Source of the DNA: Cannabis sativa
Lineage: Eukaryota > Streptophyta > Magnoliopsida > Rosales > Cannabaceae
DNA: 64,000 bases
NCBI RefSeq assembly: GCF_029168945.1
Contig: NC_083602.1
Coordinates: forward strand, 72,746,600 to 72,810,599
Reading direction: 5' to 3'
The notes under the pieces are model-generated. The model did not search any database. It saw nothing but the letters and a program-made list of their open reading frames with translations, and had not been told where the DNA came from. Below are positions 22,961-33,568 of the stretch, in pieces (positions within the stretch are counted from its first letter, which is position 1; the number at the start of each line of letters is the position of its first letter). The position numbers were made by a program, and so were the translations under genes.

Positions 22961-23904
22961 CTATTCTATGCCATTGATGCTAGGCTCTTCGAGGAATTGG
23001 ATAAGAACCAAGTTTGCTTTATCTTTTACATTACTACTTGCCAACCGAGCTAACGCGTCTACAGTCGTGTTTTCTTCCCTTGGAATTTTTCTGAGACCGT
23101 AGCTTTTGAATTGTGCGAGCAAGTCATGTATTTTGCTCAGATATGCTATCATCTTTTCTCCTCGCGCCTCGTATTCTTCAAATACATGATTTACCACCAG
23201 CTCTGAATCACTACAGATTTTGATATGTTCGGTTTTCATCTCTCGGGCTAGTTTTAGGCCAGCGATCAAAGCTTTATATTTGACTTCGTCATTGGATGCT
23301 TTAAATCCAAACTTAACTGCAGCGTGCAGGTGTTGCCCCAAGGTGTGACAAGCGCGATTCCTGCACTGGATAGTTGATCTGTAGCTGACCCGTCCACGTG
23401 TAATCTCCTGGTTGGATTATCTTCACTGTTACTTGGCTGAAGTAGTTGTACTGGCTCGGGGTTGTTTTCCGATATGCTTTCTTCTTTGCCTATGCATTCT
23501 ACTACAAAGTCTGGTAAGGCCTGGCCTTTCATTGCTATTCGGGGTTGGAAAGTAATCTCATACTGACCCAGCTCCACTACCCACTTGAGCAATCGTCCAA
23601 AAGCATCCGACTTTTGCAATATTTGGCGTAACGGTTGGTTAGTGTACACACGAATAGGCTGTGCTTGAAAATAGGGCCTTAACTTTCTTGTTGCTAGAAT
23701 CAGGCAGTAAGTGAGTTTCTCTATCAATGTGTACCGGCCATCGGCCTCAATAAGTCTTTTACTAATGTAATAGACCGGGTGTTGTATGTTGTTTTCCTCT
23801 CTCATCAGCACGACACTCACAACATGCTCTGTGAGAGCCAAGTATATCCCAAGTTCTTCTTCGTCCAGAGGTTTTGAGAGTACGGGAGGCTTTGCGAGTT
23901 TCAT
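22961..23904 (-). pseudogene. Tat RNase H and second (archaeal-type) RNase H
   Basis: The frame 23904-23266 covers the first RNase H: KPLDEEELGIYLALTEHVVS, then HPVYYISKRLIEADGRYT, RVYTNQPLRQILQKSDAFGR. It runs into RRLHVDGSATDQLSSAGIAL, the start of a second RNase H domain. After a frameshift near 23300 the second domain goes on (23341-22961): NDEVKYKALIAGLKLAREM, KICSDSELVVNHVFEEYEA, DALARLASSN. A second RNase H downstream of the ordinary one is a hallmark of the Tat lineage. The first RNase H has Ala-Leu where an Asp is usual (YLALTEH for a YLAVSE-type or D-containing form), as in other Tat elements. Confidence 0.86.
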
Positions 23905-24740
23905 TTTTAGCTCCTGAAAAGCTTTTTCACACTCCTCTGTCCACTCAAATTGCTTATTTCCTCACAGGATGTTGAAGAATGGAACACACTTGTCTGTTGA
24001 TTTTGAAACAAATCTGCTAAGTGCGGCGATCCGACGAGTCAAACTTTGTACTTCCTTGGTTCTTGTTGGCGACTTCATATCCAGGAGGGCTTTGATCTTC
24101 TCTGGATTGGCTTCAATTCCTCGGGCATTGACAATGAAGCCCAGAAACTTTCCCGAGGTGACTCCAAAGGAGCCCTTTAAGGGATTTAGTTTCATGTTGT
24201 ACTTCCTGAGGACTTTGAAGCACTCGTCCAGGTCATCTATGTGCCCCCAGCCTTCCTGGATTTGACGAGCATGTCATCCACATATACTTCCATGTTTTGT
24301 CCAATCTGGTCTTTAAACATCTTGTTTACCAATATTTGGTATGTGGCTCCAGCATTTTTGAGACCAAATGGCATGACTTTGTAGCAATATAGACCCATAT
24401 CTGCTCAAAAACTTGTATGTTCTTGGTCCGGTGGATGCATTTTGATTTGCTTGTACCCCGAATAAGCGTCCATAAAGCTTAATATTTTGTCCCCGGCTGT
24501 TGCGTCCACAAGTTGATCGATTCTTGGAAATGGAAAACAGTCTTTGGGGCATTCCTTATTGAGATCTGTGAAATCAATACAATCTCGCCATTTTTTGTTC
24601 GACTTGGGTACCAGTACGGGATTAGTAACCTAAGTCGGGTAGAAAGCTTCAATTATGAAGTTGTTATTTCGTAGCTTCTCTACCTGTTCCTTCAGGGCTA
24701 GTGCTCGCTCCTTGTCAAACAACCTTCGCTTTTGTTGAAT
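23905..24740 (-). pseudogene. Tat reverse transcriptase
   Basis: Minus-strand RT in at least three frames. Readable from the right: ALALKEQVEKLRNNNFI, NPVLVPKSNKKWRDCIDF, CPKDCFPFPRIDQLVDATAG, SFMDAYSGYKQIKMH, GLYCYKVMPFGLKNAGATYQ, then EVYVDDMLVKS with the catalytic YVDD codons at 24273-24284. After a frameshift comes KLNPLKGSFGVTSGKFLGF and the connection region to 23962. In-frame stops occur in at least the EAFYPT, TSF and early linker parts. Catalytic Asp residues are retained, unlike element B. Confidence 0.88.
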
Positions 24741-25105
24741 TGGTCAGAAGTTGGGATCAATATTTAGGACGTGCAAAATTATAGAAGGATCAATTTCGAC
24801 CATATCCTCATGTGACAAGGCAAAAACGTCCAGGTTTTCTCTCAAAAATTTTATCAATGTTGATTTTACTTCGAGCAACAAACCTTTTCCGATTTTTAGC
24901 TTCTTGGCCGGGATATATGGATCAATCTCGATCTCTTCTAGTTCTTCCACAGGTCCAACATTGCTGCTTGGGTCCCCAAGTCGAGGATCCACATCTTCAT
25001 TCCCGCCTTGGAAAGTTCCCTACTTAGAAAGGTTTTTTCCCTTGTCTGTGCTCTGGCTAGAGGATACTTCTTTTTTAGCCTTGGCCACGGCAAGGTTATA
25101 ACATT
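24741..25105 (-). pseudogene. Tat protease-RT linker
   Basis: Minus-strand coding sequence between protease and RT. The open part 24992-24744 includes VGPVEELEEIEIDPYIPAKK, then KIGKGLLLEVKSTLIKFLRENLDVFALSHEDM, the conserved lead-in to RT (FLxxNxDVFAxSxxDM). To its right, up to the CACTA insertion at 25106, it joins the protease block at 36977. The TSD of the CACTA element (ATT, 25103-25105) lies here. Confidence 0.85.
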
Positions 25106-25361
25106 CACTACTACAAATTAGGCTTTTAGTGACACACATTAAAGTGTGGGTCACTAAAAAATTAGGAGTAGGTTTTAGTGACACACACTATTAGACTCTA
25201 AATATTCGGTGTTGATCACTCGAAATGTGTGTCACTAAAAATATGGAGTGCCACTAAATACTAAAACCCAAAATTTATAATTTAATAAAAATAAAAAAAA
25301 AAAACATGGCCTATAGAGACGTGCCACACGTGTGAGAAAATCTGTTTGCCAACGCGTTATG

Positions 25362-27254
25362 TGTTGGATATTATTTTACCAGGATCTTAGATCTACTCAC
25401 AAGTATGTTTATTAACATCCTAAATATGAACTTTCTAAAACGATAAATTAAACACATATAAAGTTTAAGAAACCTTACATTGGGTGCAGCGGAATTATAA
25501 TGACTCCTTCCGTTCAGATCTCTAACCCTTGATTCCTTTCTGTAGCAGAGTATTATCAAGATCTGAACCTGGATCTTCTTCTCTGAATCCTTGATGCTGA
25601 ATCTCCTTTGCTGTTGATCTTTCTTCACAATCTTCCTCACTATGATTGAGGTATTGCTTGATGTGTGTGGGCACTACTCTAATCACTAAGAGAGGTTCGA
25701 AATTTTGAGGAAGAAAAGAGAGAGAGAGTGGCAGCTAGAGAAGAGAGTGGAGGCTCAGGTTTTTCTGATTCAGAAAGTGTAATTTTCCTGAAGCCTTCAC
25801 TATCTATTTATAGCATTCCTCTAGGGTTTGATTTGAATTATATGGCATTAAAATAATGAAAAAATCATTTAAAAAAGATAACATAAGTGGCTGGCCCTAG
25901 GCTAGGTGGACTGGGCCTTGATTTTTGCAATTTTGCAATTTTACCACTTTTTTGTATCTGATTTTCTCAAAAATGCCAATTTCCTAATTCAATCATTTAA
26001 ATGCCAATTCTAACTATTTAATAACTATAAATAATTATTAAATAATATTGTCATTTATCATATTTATTAATTGAACCATACAAAGTATCATAATTAACAA
26101 ATATGCCCCTGTTAACTCTTTCTTTACAATTTCGCCCTTACTTAGTGAAAATTTCACAAATAGACATAGTCTAATTTGTGAATTATAATTGATTAATCAA
26201 AACCAATTACATGAGTCTTACAAGCAATATTATCTCAACTAGTGGGGGGACCATGGGTCTATATAACTGAGCTTCCAATAAGTAGATCAAGAATTTAGCA
26301 CTAAAATTCACTAACTTATTAATTCTTCGTTGAATCCACGCATAGAACTTAGAATTGCACTCTCAGTATATAGAATGCTCTATATGTTCCACCATATAGA
26401 CACATCATTAGTTATCCATTGTTATAATCCTAATTTGATCAATGATCCTCTATATGAATGATCTACATAGTAAAGGGATTAAATTACCGTAACACCCTAC
26501 CATGTATTTTATCCTTAAAACACTTGACCCCGTATAAATGATATTTCAGCTTATGTGAAATGAGATCTCCACCATTTATTTTCGTTTGGCCAAGCTCGAA
26601 GGAAATCATCCTTTGCTTACTATTTGCCAGATAGAAGCTATAGATTCCATGTTTATGCTAGCGCTCCCACTCAATTGCACTACCGTGTTCCCAAAATGTA
26701 CGTATCACCCTGACCTAAAAGTAGGCTTAACTAACAAATCAAAGAACACGAATAGCCTTTCAAGATTGAGCCTAATCATAACAGGATTAAGATCATTTGA
26801 TCTAGGATCAACTTGGCGATATTGACTTGAATAGATTTTACGGTAACTTTAATTAAATCTAATTCAAAGTTCAATATCGGTCCCTTCCGATGCATACTCC
26901 ATGCATCCAACCTGAGCTTTACTTTAACCAATGTTCTGGAAAGAACATAGTATTTCTCCAAATACAAGTAAACTCTTGTTGTAGATTATCATATCAGTAA
27001 AACCCAGTGTCTGATAAATCTAGGAAACTTTATTCACATAGTCATGTTTACTTTCCAATGTGATGACGGTACAATAAACATGATCAAGTATGTGAAAAGG
27101 GTTTAAGATGAATTTATAAATCAATTAGACAAGCAATTGATAAAGTGAGCCAAAACATACACAAATGAATGAAAAATACTTCTGTTTCTTTATTGATGTT
27201 GAATAAAATAGATTACATTGAAATGGAGTTTTATTTAGGGCATAAAACCTAACA
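25362..27254 (-). repeat. 3' LTR of Copia D
   Basis: 1893 bp. On the plus strand it runs from TGTTGGATATTATT to AAAACCTAACA. It has a TATA box (CTATTTATAG reversed, 25804-25813). Short ORFs inside it recur identically in the other LTR and are not genes. It is adjacent to the PPT at 27255-27268. Confidence 0.97.
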
Positions 27255-27268
27255 AACTCCCACTTGCA
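27255..27268 (-). promoter_or_regulatory. Polypurine tract of Copia D
   Basis: On the minus strand TGCAAGTGGGAGTT, immediately before the 3' LTR. It is the plus-strand DNA primer. The same tract is present in Copia E (60303-60316) and, with one change, in Copia A. Confidence 0.85.
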
Positions 27269-27283
27269 CTAATATAAAACTAA

Positions 27284-28420
27284 TTAGTACATATCAATTA
27301 ATCCTATATTCTGACGGTGCTTTTCAAAGGTCATCACGGCCAAGACTTTGGTAAATGGATCAGCTAGGTTGTCCTCTGTGTCAACTTTCTCAACTAGTAC
27401 ATCCCCTCTTGCCACGTATTCTCTGATAATGTGATACTTCCTTTCAATGTGTTTGCTTCTCTTGTGGCTTCGAGGTTCTTTGCTGTTTGCTATTGCTCCA
27501 TTGTTATCACAGAGTAGTACCAGAGGCTTTTCCATTCCAGGAACAACTCCTATGCTGGTGAAGAACTTTCTTAGCCAGACAAGTTCTTTAGCAGCTTCTG
27601 CTGCTGCTATGTATTCAGCTTCCATAGTTGAGTCCGATATTGCGGTTTGTTTAGCACTTCTCCAAACCACTGCTCCACCCCCAAGAGTAAACACCATCCC
27701 AGATGTTGATTTCCTGTCTTCAAGACTTGCCTGGAAATCTGAATCAGTGTAGCCTATGGGATTTAAAGCACCACCCTTGTAGACTAACACAAGATTCCTT
27801 GTACTCTTTAAGTATTTCAAAATATACTTAACTGCATTCCAATGTTCTTGTCCTGGATTAGACTGATACCTGCTCACGATTCCAACAGCATAACAGATGT
27901 CAGGTCTAGTGCATAACATTGCATACATTAGACTTCCAACTGCAGAGGCATAGGGAATTTTCGCCATGTCCTCTATCTCTTGAGGATCAGTCGGTGACTG
28001 TTCCTTAGATAGACGAATACCATATCTAGAAGGCATGTTTGCCCCATTGGTGTTGCTCATGGAGAATCTCTCTAAGACTTTGTCTATGTAGGTCGTTTGA
28101 GAGAGAGCAAGAGATCTGTTCTTCCGGTTTCTTATAATCTGAATACCAAGAACATAGGCTGCTTCACCCAAATCTTTCATATCGAATTGAGTGTTGAGCC
28201 ATTCCTTAATGTGAGTCATTTTCTTGACATTGTTTCCAATGATCAAAATGTCATCAACATAAAGGACCAGGAATACTACTATTTGGTCTTCCTTGAGTTG
28301 GTAAACACAAGGTTCATCTTCATTCTGAAGAAAGCCGTAGGTCTTGATGATTTCATCAAACCTCTTGTTCCATGAGCGAGAAGCTTGCTTAAGTCCATAG
28401 ATAGACTGTTTAACTTGCAA
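27284..28420 (-). pseudogene. Copia D reverse transcriptase (C-terminal part) and RNase H
   Basis: 378 residues in one frame. It begins in RT with KQSIYGLKQASRSWNKRFDE, then FLVLYVDDILIIGNNV (catalytic YVDD), DLGEAAYVLGIQI, the AVGSLMYAMLCTRPDICYAVG connection, and RNase H: GYTDSDFQASLEDRKSTSG, STMEAEYIAAAEAAKELVWL, LCDNNGAIANSKEPRSHKRS, and the end DNLADPFTK. All acidic catalytic residues that I can identify are present. The N-terminal RT part is in another frame (28410-28735) because of a frameshift near 28430. This is the best-preserved coding block in the window. Confidence 0.93.
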
Positions 28421-28735
28421 ACTTTCTTTTCACACGCCCGGGAAGAACGTAACCTTCTGGTTGCTCCATATAGATGGTTTCTTCAAGTACCCCATTAAGG
28501 AAGGCAATCTTGACATCCATTTGCCAGATTTCATAATCGAAAGCAGCAGCTATGGAGAGAAGAATTCGGATGGATTTGAGCATGGCAACAGGACTAAAAG
28601 TTTCCTCATAGTCCACGCCTTCTCTTTGGGTATAACCCTTGGCTACAAGTCTAGCTTTGAAAGTTTCGACTTCGCCTCCAGCTCCTCTTTTCTTCTTGTA
28701 AACCCACTTGCATCCTATCGGATGATAGTCGTCAG
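28410..28735 (-). pseudogene. Copia D RT, N-terminal part
   Basis: Reads GCKWVYKKKRGAGGEVETFK, ARLVAKGYTQREGVDYEETF, then SPVAMLKSIRILLSIAAAFD, WQMDVKIAFLNGVLEETIYM and EQPEGYV. These are the fingers and first palm motif (MDVKTAFLNG-like) of Copia RT. Frameshifts at about 28740 and 28430 isolate it from the integrase tail and the rest of RT. Confidence 0.9.
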
Positions 28736-29316
28736 GTGCGTCTACATATTCCCGGTACTTTGTTCTTTTTCATGGAATCCATTTCGAATCCATTCGGTGA
28801 CCATCGTTTCCGTTGCGGACTAGCCATTGCCTGTTTATAGGTTAATGGATCGTCATCAATACCGTCACCTACGACCATATTGATTTCACCATCCAAGCCA
28901 TAACGAGCAGGTTTTGTTGAAACCCTCCCACTACGACGAGGTACGGTTGTCTTACGAACGTAAACTTTAGTAGTAGATTGCTCAGTTTGTTCAACTGAGG
29001 GAGTGGGATTGTCCTCTTCACGTGTGGAAGAGAACGGAACATTGGAAGGACTTATATCTGAAAGCATTTCCTCCAACACTACTTTACTTTGTGATTTGAA
29101 ATTCTTAATATAGTCATCTTCAAGGAAAGTGGCATTTGTAGAAACAAACACTTTATCATCCTTGCGACTATAAAATAGTCCACCCCTAGTCTCTTTAGAA
29201 TTACCGACAAACATGCAAACTTCAGTACGTGACTCAAGTTTGCCGTCTTTCTTTCTTAAGACATGAGCAGGGCACCCTCGTATCTCTGTAATGGCGTAAA
29301 CTAGGTGTACGACCAT
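28732..29316 (-). pseudogene. Copia D integrase C-terminus and linker to RT
   Basis: 195 residues covering the post-catalytic integrase region: VYAITEIRGCPAHVLRKKDG, then ESRTEVCMFVGNSKETRGG, FYSRKDDKVFVSTNATFLED. A low-complexity Ser/Thr/Pro linker (NVPFSSTREEDNPTPSVEQT) and the VRKTTVPRRSGRVSTKPARY segment follow before RT. It overlaps the integrase core frame by about 80 bases because of a frameshift near 29290. Confidence 0.85.
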
Positions 29317-30295
29317 TCCAAAGTTCTAAAGGTGTCTTGGGGATTGATTTAGATGGAACAACATTTAAAATGTCAGTTGCCATCTGAATTGCATATCCCC
29401 AGAAGGACGTAGGTAGAGTTGAAAAACTAAGCATAGACCTAACCATTTCCAAAAGCGTGCGATTCCGTCTTTCTGCAACTCCATTTTGTTGTGGAGTGCT
29501 AGGGGCGGTTAATTGAGATTCAATTCCAAGTTCAATTAAATGATCTTTGAACTGCATATCCATATATTCTCCACCCCTATCAGTTCGCAAGATCTTTAAT
29601 GATTTACCTAATTGGTTTTGGGCCAAAGCATGAAATTCTTGAAACTTTGCAAATGTTTCAGATTTCTTATGCATAAGGTAAATATGTCCATATCTAGAGT
29701 AATCGTCAATGAAAGTGACGAAGTACTCATAACCACCTCGGGCTTTGACATTCAAAGGTCCGCAGACATCGGAATGCACTAACCCTAGAGGGATTTTGGC
29801 ACGCTCTCCCTTTGCAGAGAAAGAACGTTTAGTCATTTTTCCTTCCAGGCAGGACTCGCAAACTGGCAATTCACCTAAGACGACATTTTTCAATGGACCG
29901 TCTTTGGTTAGCCTATTGAGTCTATCAAAGCCTATATGACCTAAACGTAAATGCCATAGATATGTTTCATTATCATCATCGATCTTTTGCTTTTTGTGGT
30001 TTCTAGGTTTAGCTACTTTAAAAAGTTCGTTATGTAGGGCAAATGGTGTTTCTGGTCTAAGAACATAAAGCCCCTGTTCCATGGATGCAACACAAATCTG
30101 AATGTCATTTCGAGAAATGGTAGAACCAGAATCCGAAAAATCTAATTTGTATTGTTGCAATTGTAAGCATGAAACAGAAACTAAGTTTCTACTGAAATTT
30201 GGAATGTATAAGACATTGTCTAATTCCAAAATTCGTTTGAAACTTGAGTTTGGCTTTTCCTCTAGCTCTAACCGAAACCATTTCGCCATTACCAA
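29234..30295 (-). pseudogene. Copia D integrase core
   Basis: 353 residues: the end of protease, then the HHCC zinc finger (HLRLGHIGFDRLNRLTKDG ... VCESCLEGKMTKRSF), LVHSDVCGPLNVKARGG (first catalytic Asp), YFVTFIDDYSRYGHIYLM, LKILRTDRGGEYMDMQF (second Asp), QNGVAERRNRTLLEMVRSML (Glu). The DDE triad is complete. The frame is lost at about 29290 after LWNGRTPSLRHYR. Integrase would insert the cDNA; in this copy it cannot be made as part of a full polyprotein. Confidence 0.93.
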
Positions 30296-30600
30296 CTTTA
30301 AGTTTCAACTCTCCGGATTTCAAATAATTCCAATTCTCAAGCAATTGCAATGAACAACTTACATGGTTTGTAGACCCAGAATCAAGAATCCAAATGGATT
30401 TATCATTCTCTAACACACATGATTCGAAGACTAAAGCATTACTGCTTATTCGTTTGTTAATTGTTGTTCTTGCTTGTTCATTTTGTTGTGAAGTATAACT
30501 TGAGGAAGTGGAATCACTTTCTCTTATCTTCTCAACTAAGCTTGAAGTAGTAGGATTTATGGAGTTATGAACTATTTGCTCTTCAGAGTGAACAATTCCC
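30189..30600 (-). pseudogene. Copia D protease, with upstream linker and no gag
   Basis: The aspartic protease motif WILDSGSTNHVSCSLQLLEN starts about 30400, followed by KVGNGEMVSVRARGKAKL. The frame overlaps the integrase frame (shift near 30240). Upstream, on the same frame, about 60 residues of Ser/Thr/Gln-rich linker can be read to about 30600, then stops. Right of it (30601-30720) comes a short stretch and an acceptor-like TGTTGTAG in the same position as in Copia A. In A the gag ORF of about 280 codons occupies this interval. Here it is absent, so most of gag has been deleted. Confidence 0.82.
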
Positions 30601-32817
30601 AGCTTACACCTTTACGGAATTTAAAGTCCATCATGAGCATATGTGAAGTATTACTCTGACAAGGAGTTTATAACTTCAAGTTCAATTGCTAAGATATTAA
30701 CTAGGAGTGGAATGAGAAGGGGATTATAGACACTACAACACATCAATAAAACAGAAGTAAGATTTTGGTTCAAAATTCATACACAAGTTCAGAAAATAAC
30801 AGTCATGACATATGTTATAGAAATACTAAATCTAACATAGTTTATTTTCCAAGGTTTCCAACATAATGAAATGCAGTGTCCCGGTAGGCGAGAGTCAAAG
30901 ATAACATTAGTTGAATAGAGTTGTCAGCTCATCTAAAATTAAACATTTTAGCAACCTTTTATTCGATCAAAATGAGAATCCAACGTTGTCCCGTAGGCGA
31001 GAGTCAAGGTTATTCTCATTTTATGAGCTTCCACCATTGTTTCATGTTCTATGAGTTTATCTCTAAGTAGTCACCGTAGGGGAGAGTCTAAATAGAGACG
31101 AAAACTCACAAAACACTTATCAAATGAAATCTTACGGTGTTAAAAGTGTTCAACGAATAACCATCCATAGGGGGACGAAGTCTAGCGTCTCGAGGTTATA
31201 TTGAATAAGTTTAACTATTGTAAGACCAACAATGGAGATCGAATATCTTTTGATTAAAAGCTCATTATTTAAAAAATATATATATGTATTTTGTATAATC
31301 ATAATATTCGATATTATAATAATGAAAAATTACAAATTAAAGTTGGTTTAATTAAAATCAACTTTAATTAATTTTCAATTATTATTTAAATTTGAAAAAT
31401 AAATTCAAATAAATATCGAATAAGTTCCATAATATAATAATGAAAAATTAAAAATCAAAATTGATTTAAATAAAAAATCAACTTTAATTAATTTTCAATT
31501 ATTAATTAAATTCAAAAATTTGAATTTTAAATGGAACAAATTTGAAAATATCTTGTTTAAGTTGTTTTAGAAAGAATCTAAAAAAATCAACTTAAATATC
31601 TTTCAAATCAGATTTAATTAAATTCAAAATTAAGTTGTAACCACTTAATTTTGTAGATATTTTAAGTTAAATATTCAAAAAAGATATTAACCTAAAAATA
31701 TCTAAGATATTCCATTTTAAGTTAATATTTGAAAAATATCAACTTAAAAAATATCTAAAGAATCTTAATAACCAATTCCTAAAATTCCTCAACTTAATTT
31801 AAAATTTTGAATTCAAAAGATATTCGCATTTAAGTTGGTTAGTTATGTATAACTAAATATCAACTTAAATAGGAATATTTAATGAAAAATTTAAAATAAG
31901 TTCCAGAAAGAATCTAGATGGTTATAATTCTATATTTAATTAAATACAAGAAAATACATATAGTTTAGCTTAGAATATTAAATTCTTTAAACTATGATTT
32001 TCTAAATTAATTTCAAAATAAATGAAATTAATTATGTTGCTAATTCAATTTTAATTAGGTTAAACTAGTGTAATTAACCCTAGTACAGTCATTCAAATCA
32101 GGCAAATGGGCCTTCACAATTGGGGTAGTTTGTGTGAGGGGGTGCTGGGTTCAGTATGTCGTACCCACTTCTATGGCTCCCAACTCTCACACAAGGCCCA
32201 AAAGAGAGGAATTTAACCTTAATAAGAACAACTGTTATTAATTGAATAGGCCCAAAAACTAAATGGGCCTAAATAAATCCTATCAATAATTATGATAATT
32301 TATTTTAGCAACATTAACCTATATGCATCTATAATAAAATTAAACACATAGGCTCACACAGGCACACTTTGGATGGGTCCTATCATGTTGCTAGGTCATA
32401 CACAGATGAAAGAAGATTGTAAATTATACCTGTTACAAATTATTATCTTGACCAAGGGAGCCATCAGATCATTAGATCTGGCAAAAGGTAACCATGGCTA
32501 TTTGCAATCAAGTAATAATAGGTTTTGAAAACTTACACATAAGTTAAAACACATACTCCTGCAACAGGGTTAGCTGGATAGTTGGAAGTAGGATTTATTT
32601 AATTTTTTTTTTTTTTTTATAATAAATTTCGAATAAATAAATAATTAAATAAAAGTTTAATATTCGAAAAAAAAAATAATTTCGGAATTAAAAAATAAAT
32701 TTCGAAAATTTAAAAAAAAATTAAACCTACTTTTTATCTTATATCTATTTAAAATTACATGATTATAAATATCTTATTTTAAATAAGGTCAAAATATCTA
32801 AAAAGATTTAAAAAAAA

Positions 32818-32995
32818 ATCTTAAAAGATAAGATATTTTTTAAATATCTTAAAAGATAAGATATTTTAAAATATCTTAAAAGATTTTATAAATATCTTAA
32901 AAGATATTTTTAAAAATATCTTAAAAGATATTATAAATATCTTAAAAGATATTATAAATATCTCAAAAGATATTATAAATATCTAAAAAATCTGA
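32818..32995 (-). repeat. AT-rich tandem repeat of about 21 bp in the Copia D leader
   Basis: Repeated words ATCTTAAAAGATA-TTATAAAT, about eight imperfect copies. The core ATCTTAAAAGAT is itself nearly palindromic, so the array can fold into repeated hairpins. The corresponding part of Copia A (about 14880-14960) is not visibly tandem, so it probably arose in this family. Confidence 0.75.
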
Positions 32996-33261
32996 CCTTA
33001 AATTTAAAAAAAATATAATCAAATTTAAAAATAAGATAGGTTTTTAAGCAAAAAGATAATTACTAATTCTATTCAAATTCAAATTACACTAATATCTTGA
33101 ATTAATTTAAAAAAAATAAATTAATTCAAAATGATAATTAGAATTGAATTAGGAATAGTATTAGTATATATACAAAACTATACAAAAATTTGGAAGTTAA
33201 TTCCATGAAAAGGTATGAAAAATTGAAGAAAAGGGAAAAAAAACCGAAACTGTACGGACAG

Positions 33262-33277
33262 TTCTGCGATCGCAGAA
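33262..33277. promoter_or_regulatory. 16-bp perfect palindrome near the Copia D PBS
   Basis: TTCTGCGATCGCAGAA is a perfect inverted repeat about 280 bp downstream (on the element's strand) of the PBS, next to CTGTCCGTACAG, in a GC-rich island. The same CTGTCCGTACAG word is found at the matching place in Copia A (14627-14638). Position and self-complementarity suggest an RNA dimerisation or packaging element (inference). Confidence 0.5.
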
Positions 33278-33553
33278 AATATCAGCACAGCCCCGATTTT
33301 GTCAAATCTTCAAAAAATCATAACTAATTCAAATAAAATCCAAATTGAGTTCTGTAAAAGGCTAACTTGCTTAATTTTTTCCATACTATCCAATAAAAAT
33401 AATTACAGAATCGAAATCAGAATTATTTATCACGAAAATTTAACAAACATCAATTATTCATCAAATAACACTCAATACAACATGATACCATCCAAAGAAC
33501 ATACAAACAATCGTTTTAAAGTCCAAATTTCATGTAAGTAAATCAATTACCAT

Positions 33554-33566
33554 GGCTCTGATACCA
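33554..33566 (-). promoter_or_regulatory. Primer binding site of Copia D
   Basis: On the minus strand TGGTATCAGAGCC, two bases after the 5' LTR. It is the exact complement expected for the 3' end of plant initiator tRNA-Met. Confidence 0.93.
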
Positions 33567-33568
33567 GT

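Larger units (their letters stand above)
30720..33553 (-). other. AT-rich leader of Copia D
   Basis: 2.8 kb leader between PBS (right) and the protease region. The gag-proximal part (30877-31180) holds four diverged CCTAA units, as in Copia A and E. At 32100-32560 it shares a moderately GC-rich block with Copia A (15330-15830 reversed). At 32818-32995 it has a palindromic tandem repeat. At 33241-33300 it has a GC-rich block with a 16-bp palindrome. No ORF is convincing. Confidence 0.7.

Noticed and set aside
25371..26967. ORFs of 89, 79 and 63 residues that recur exactly at 33578-35174
   Set aside because: They are identical only because the two LTRs of Copia D are nearly identical; no motif and no codon conservation in related LTRs.
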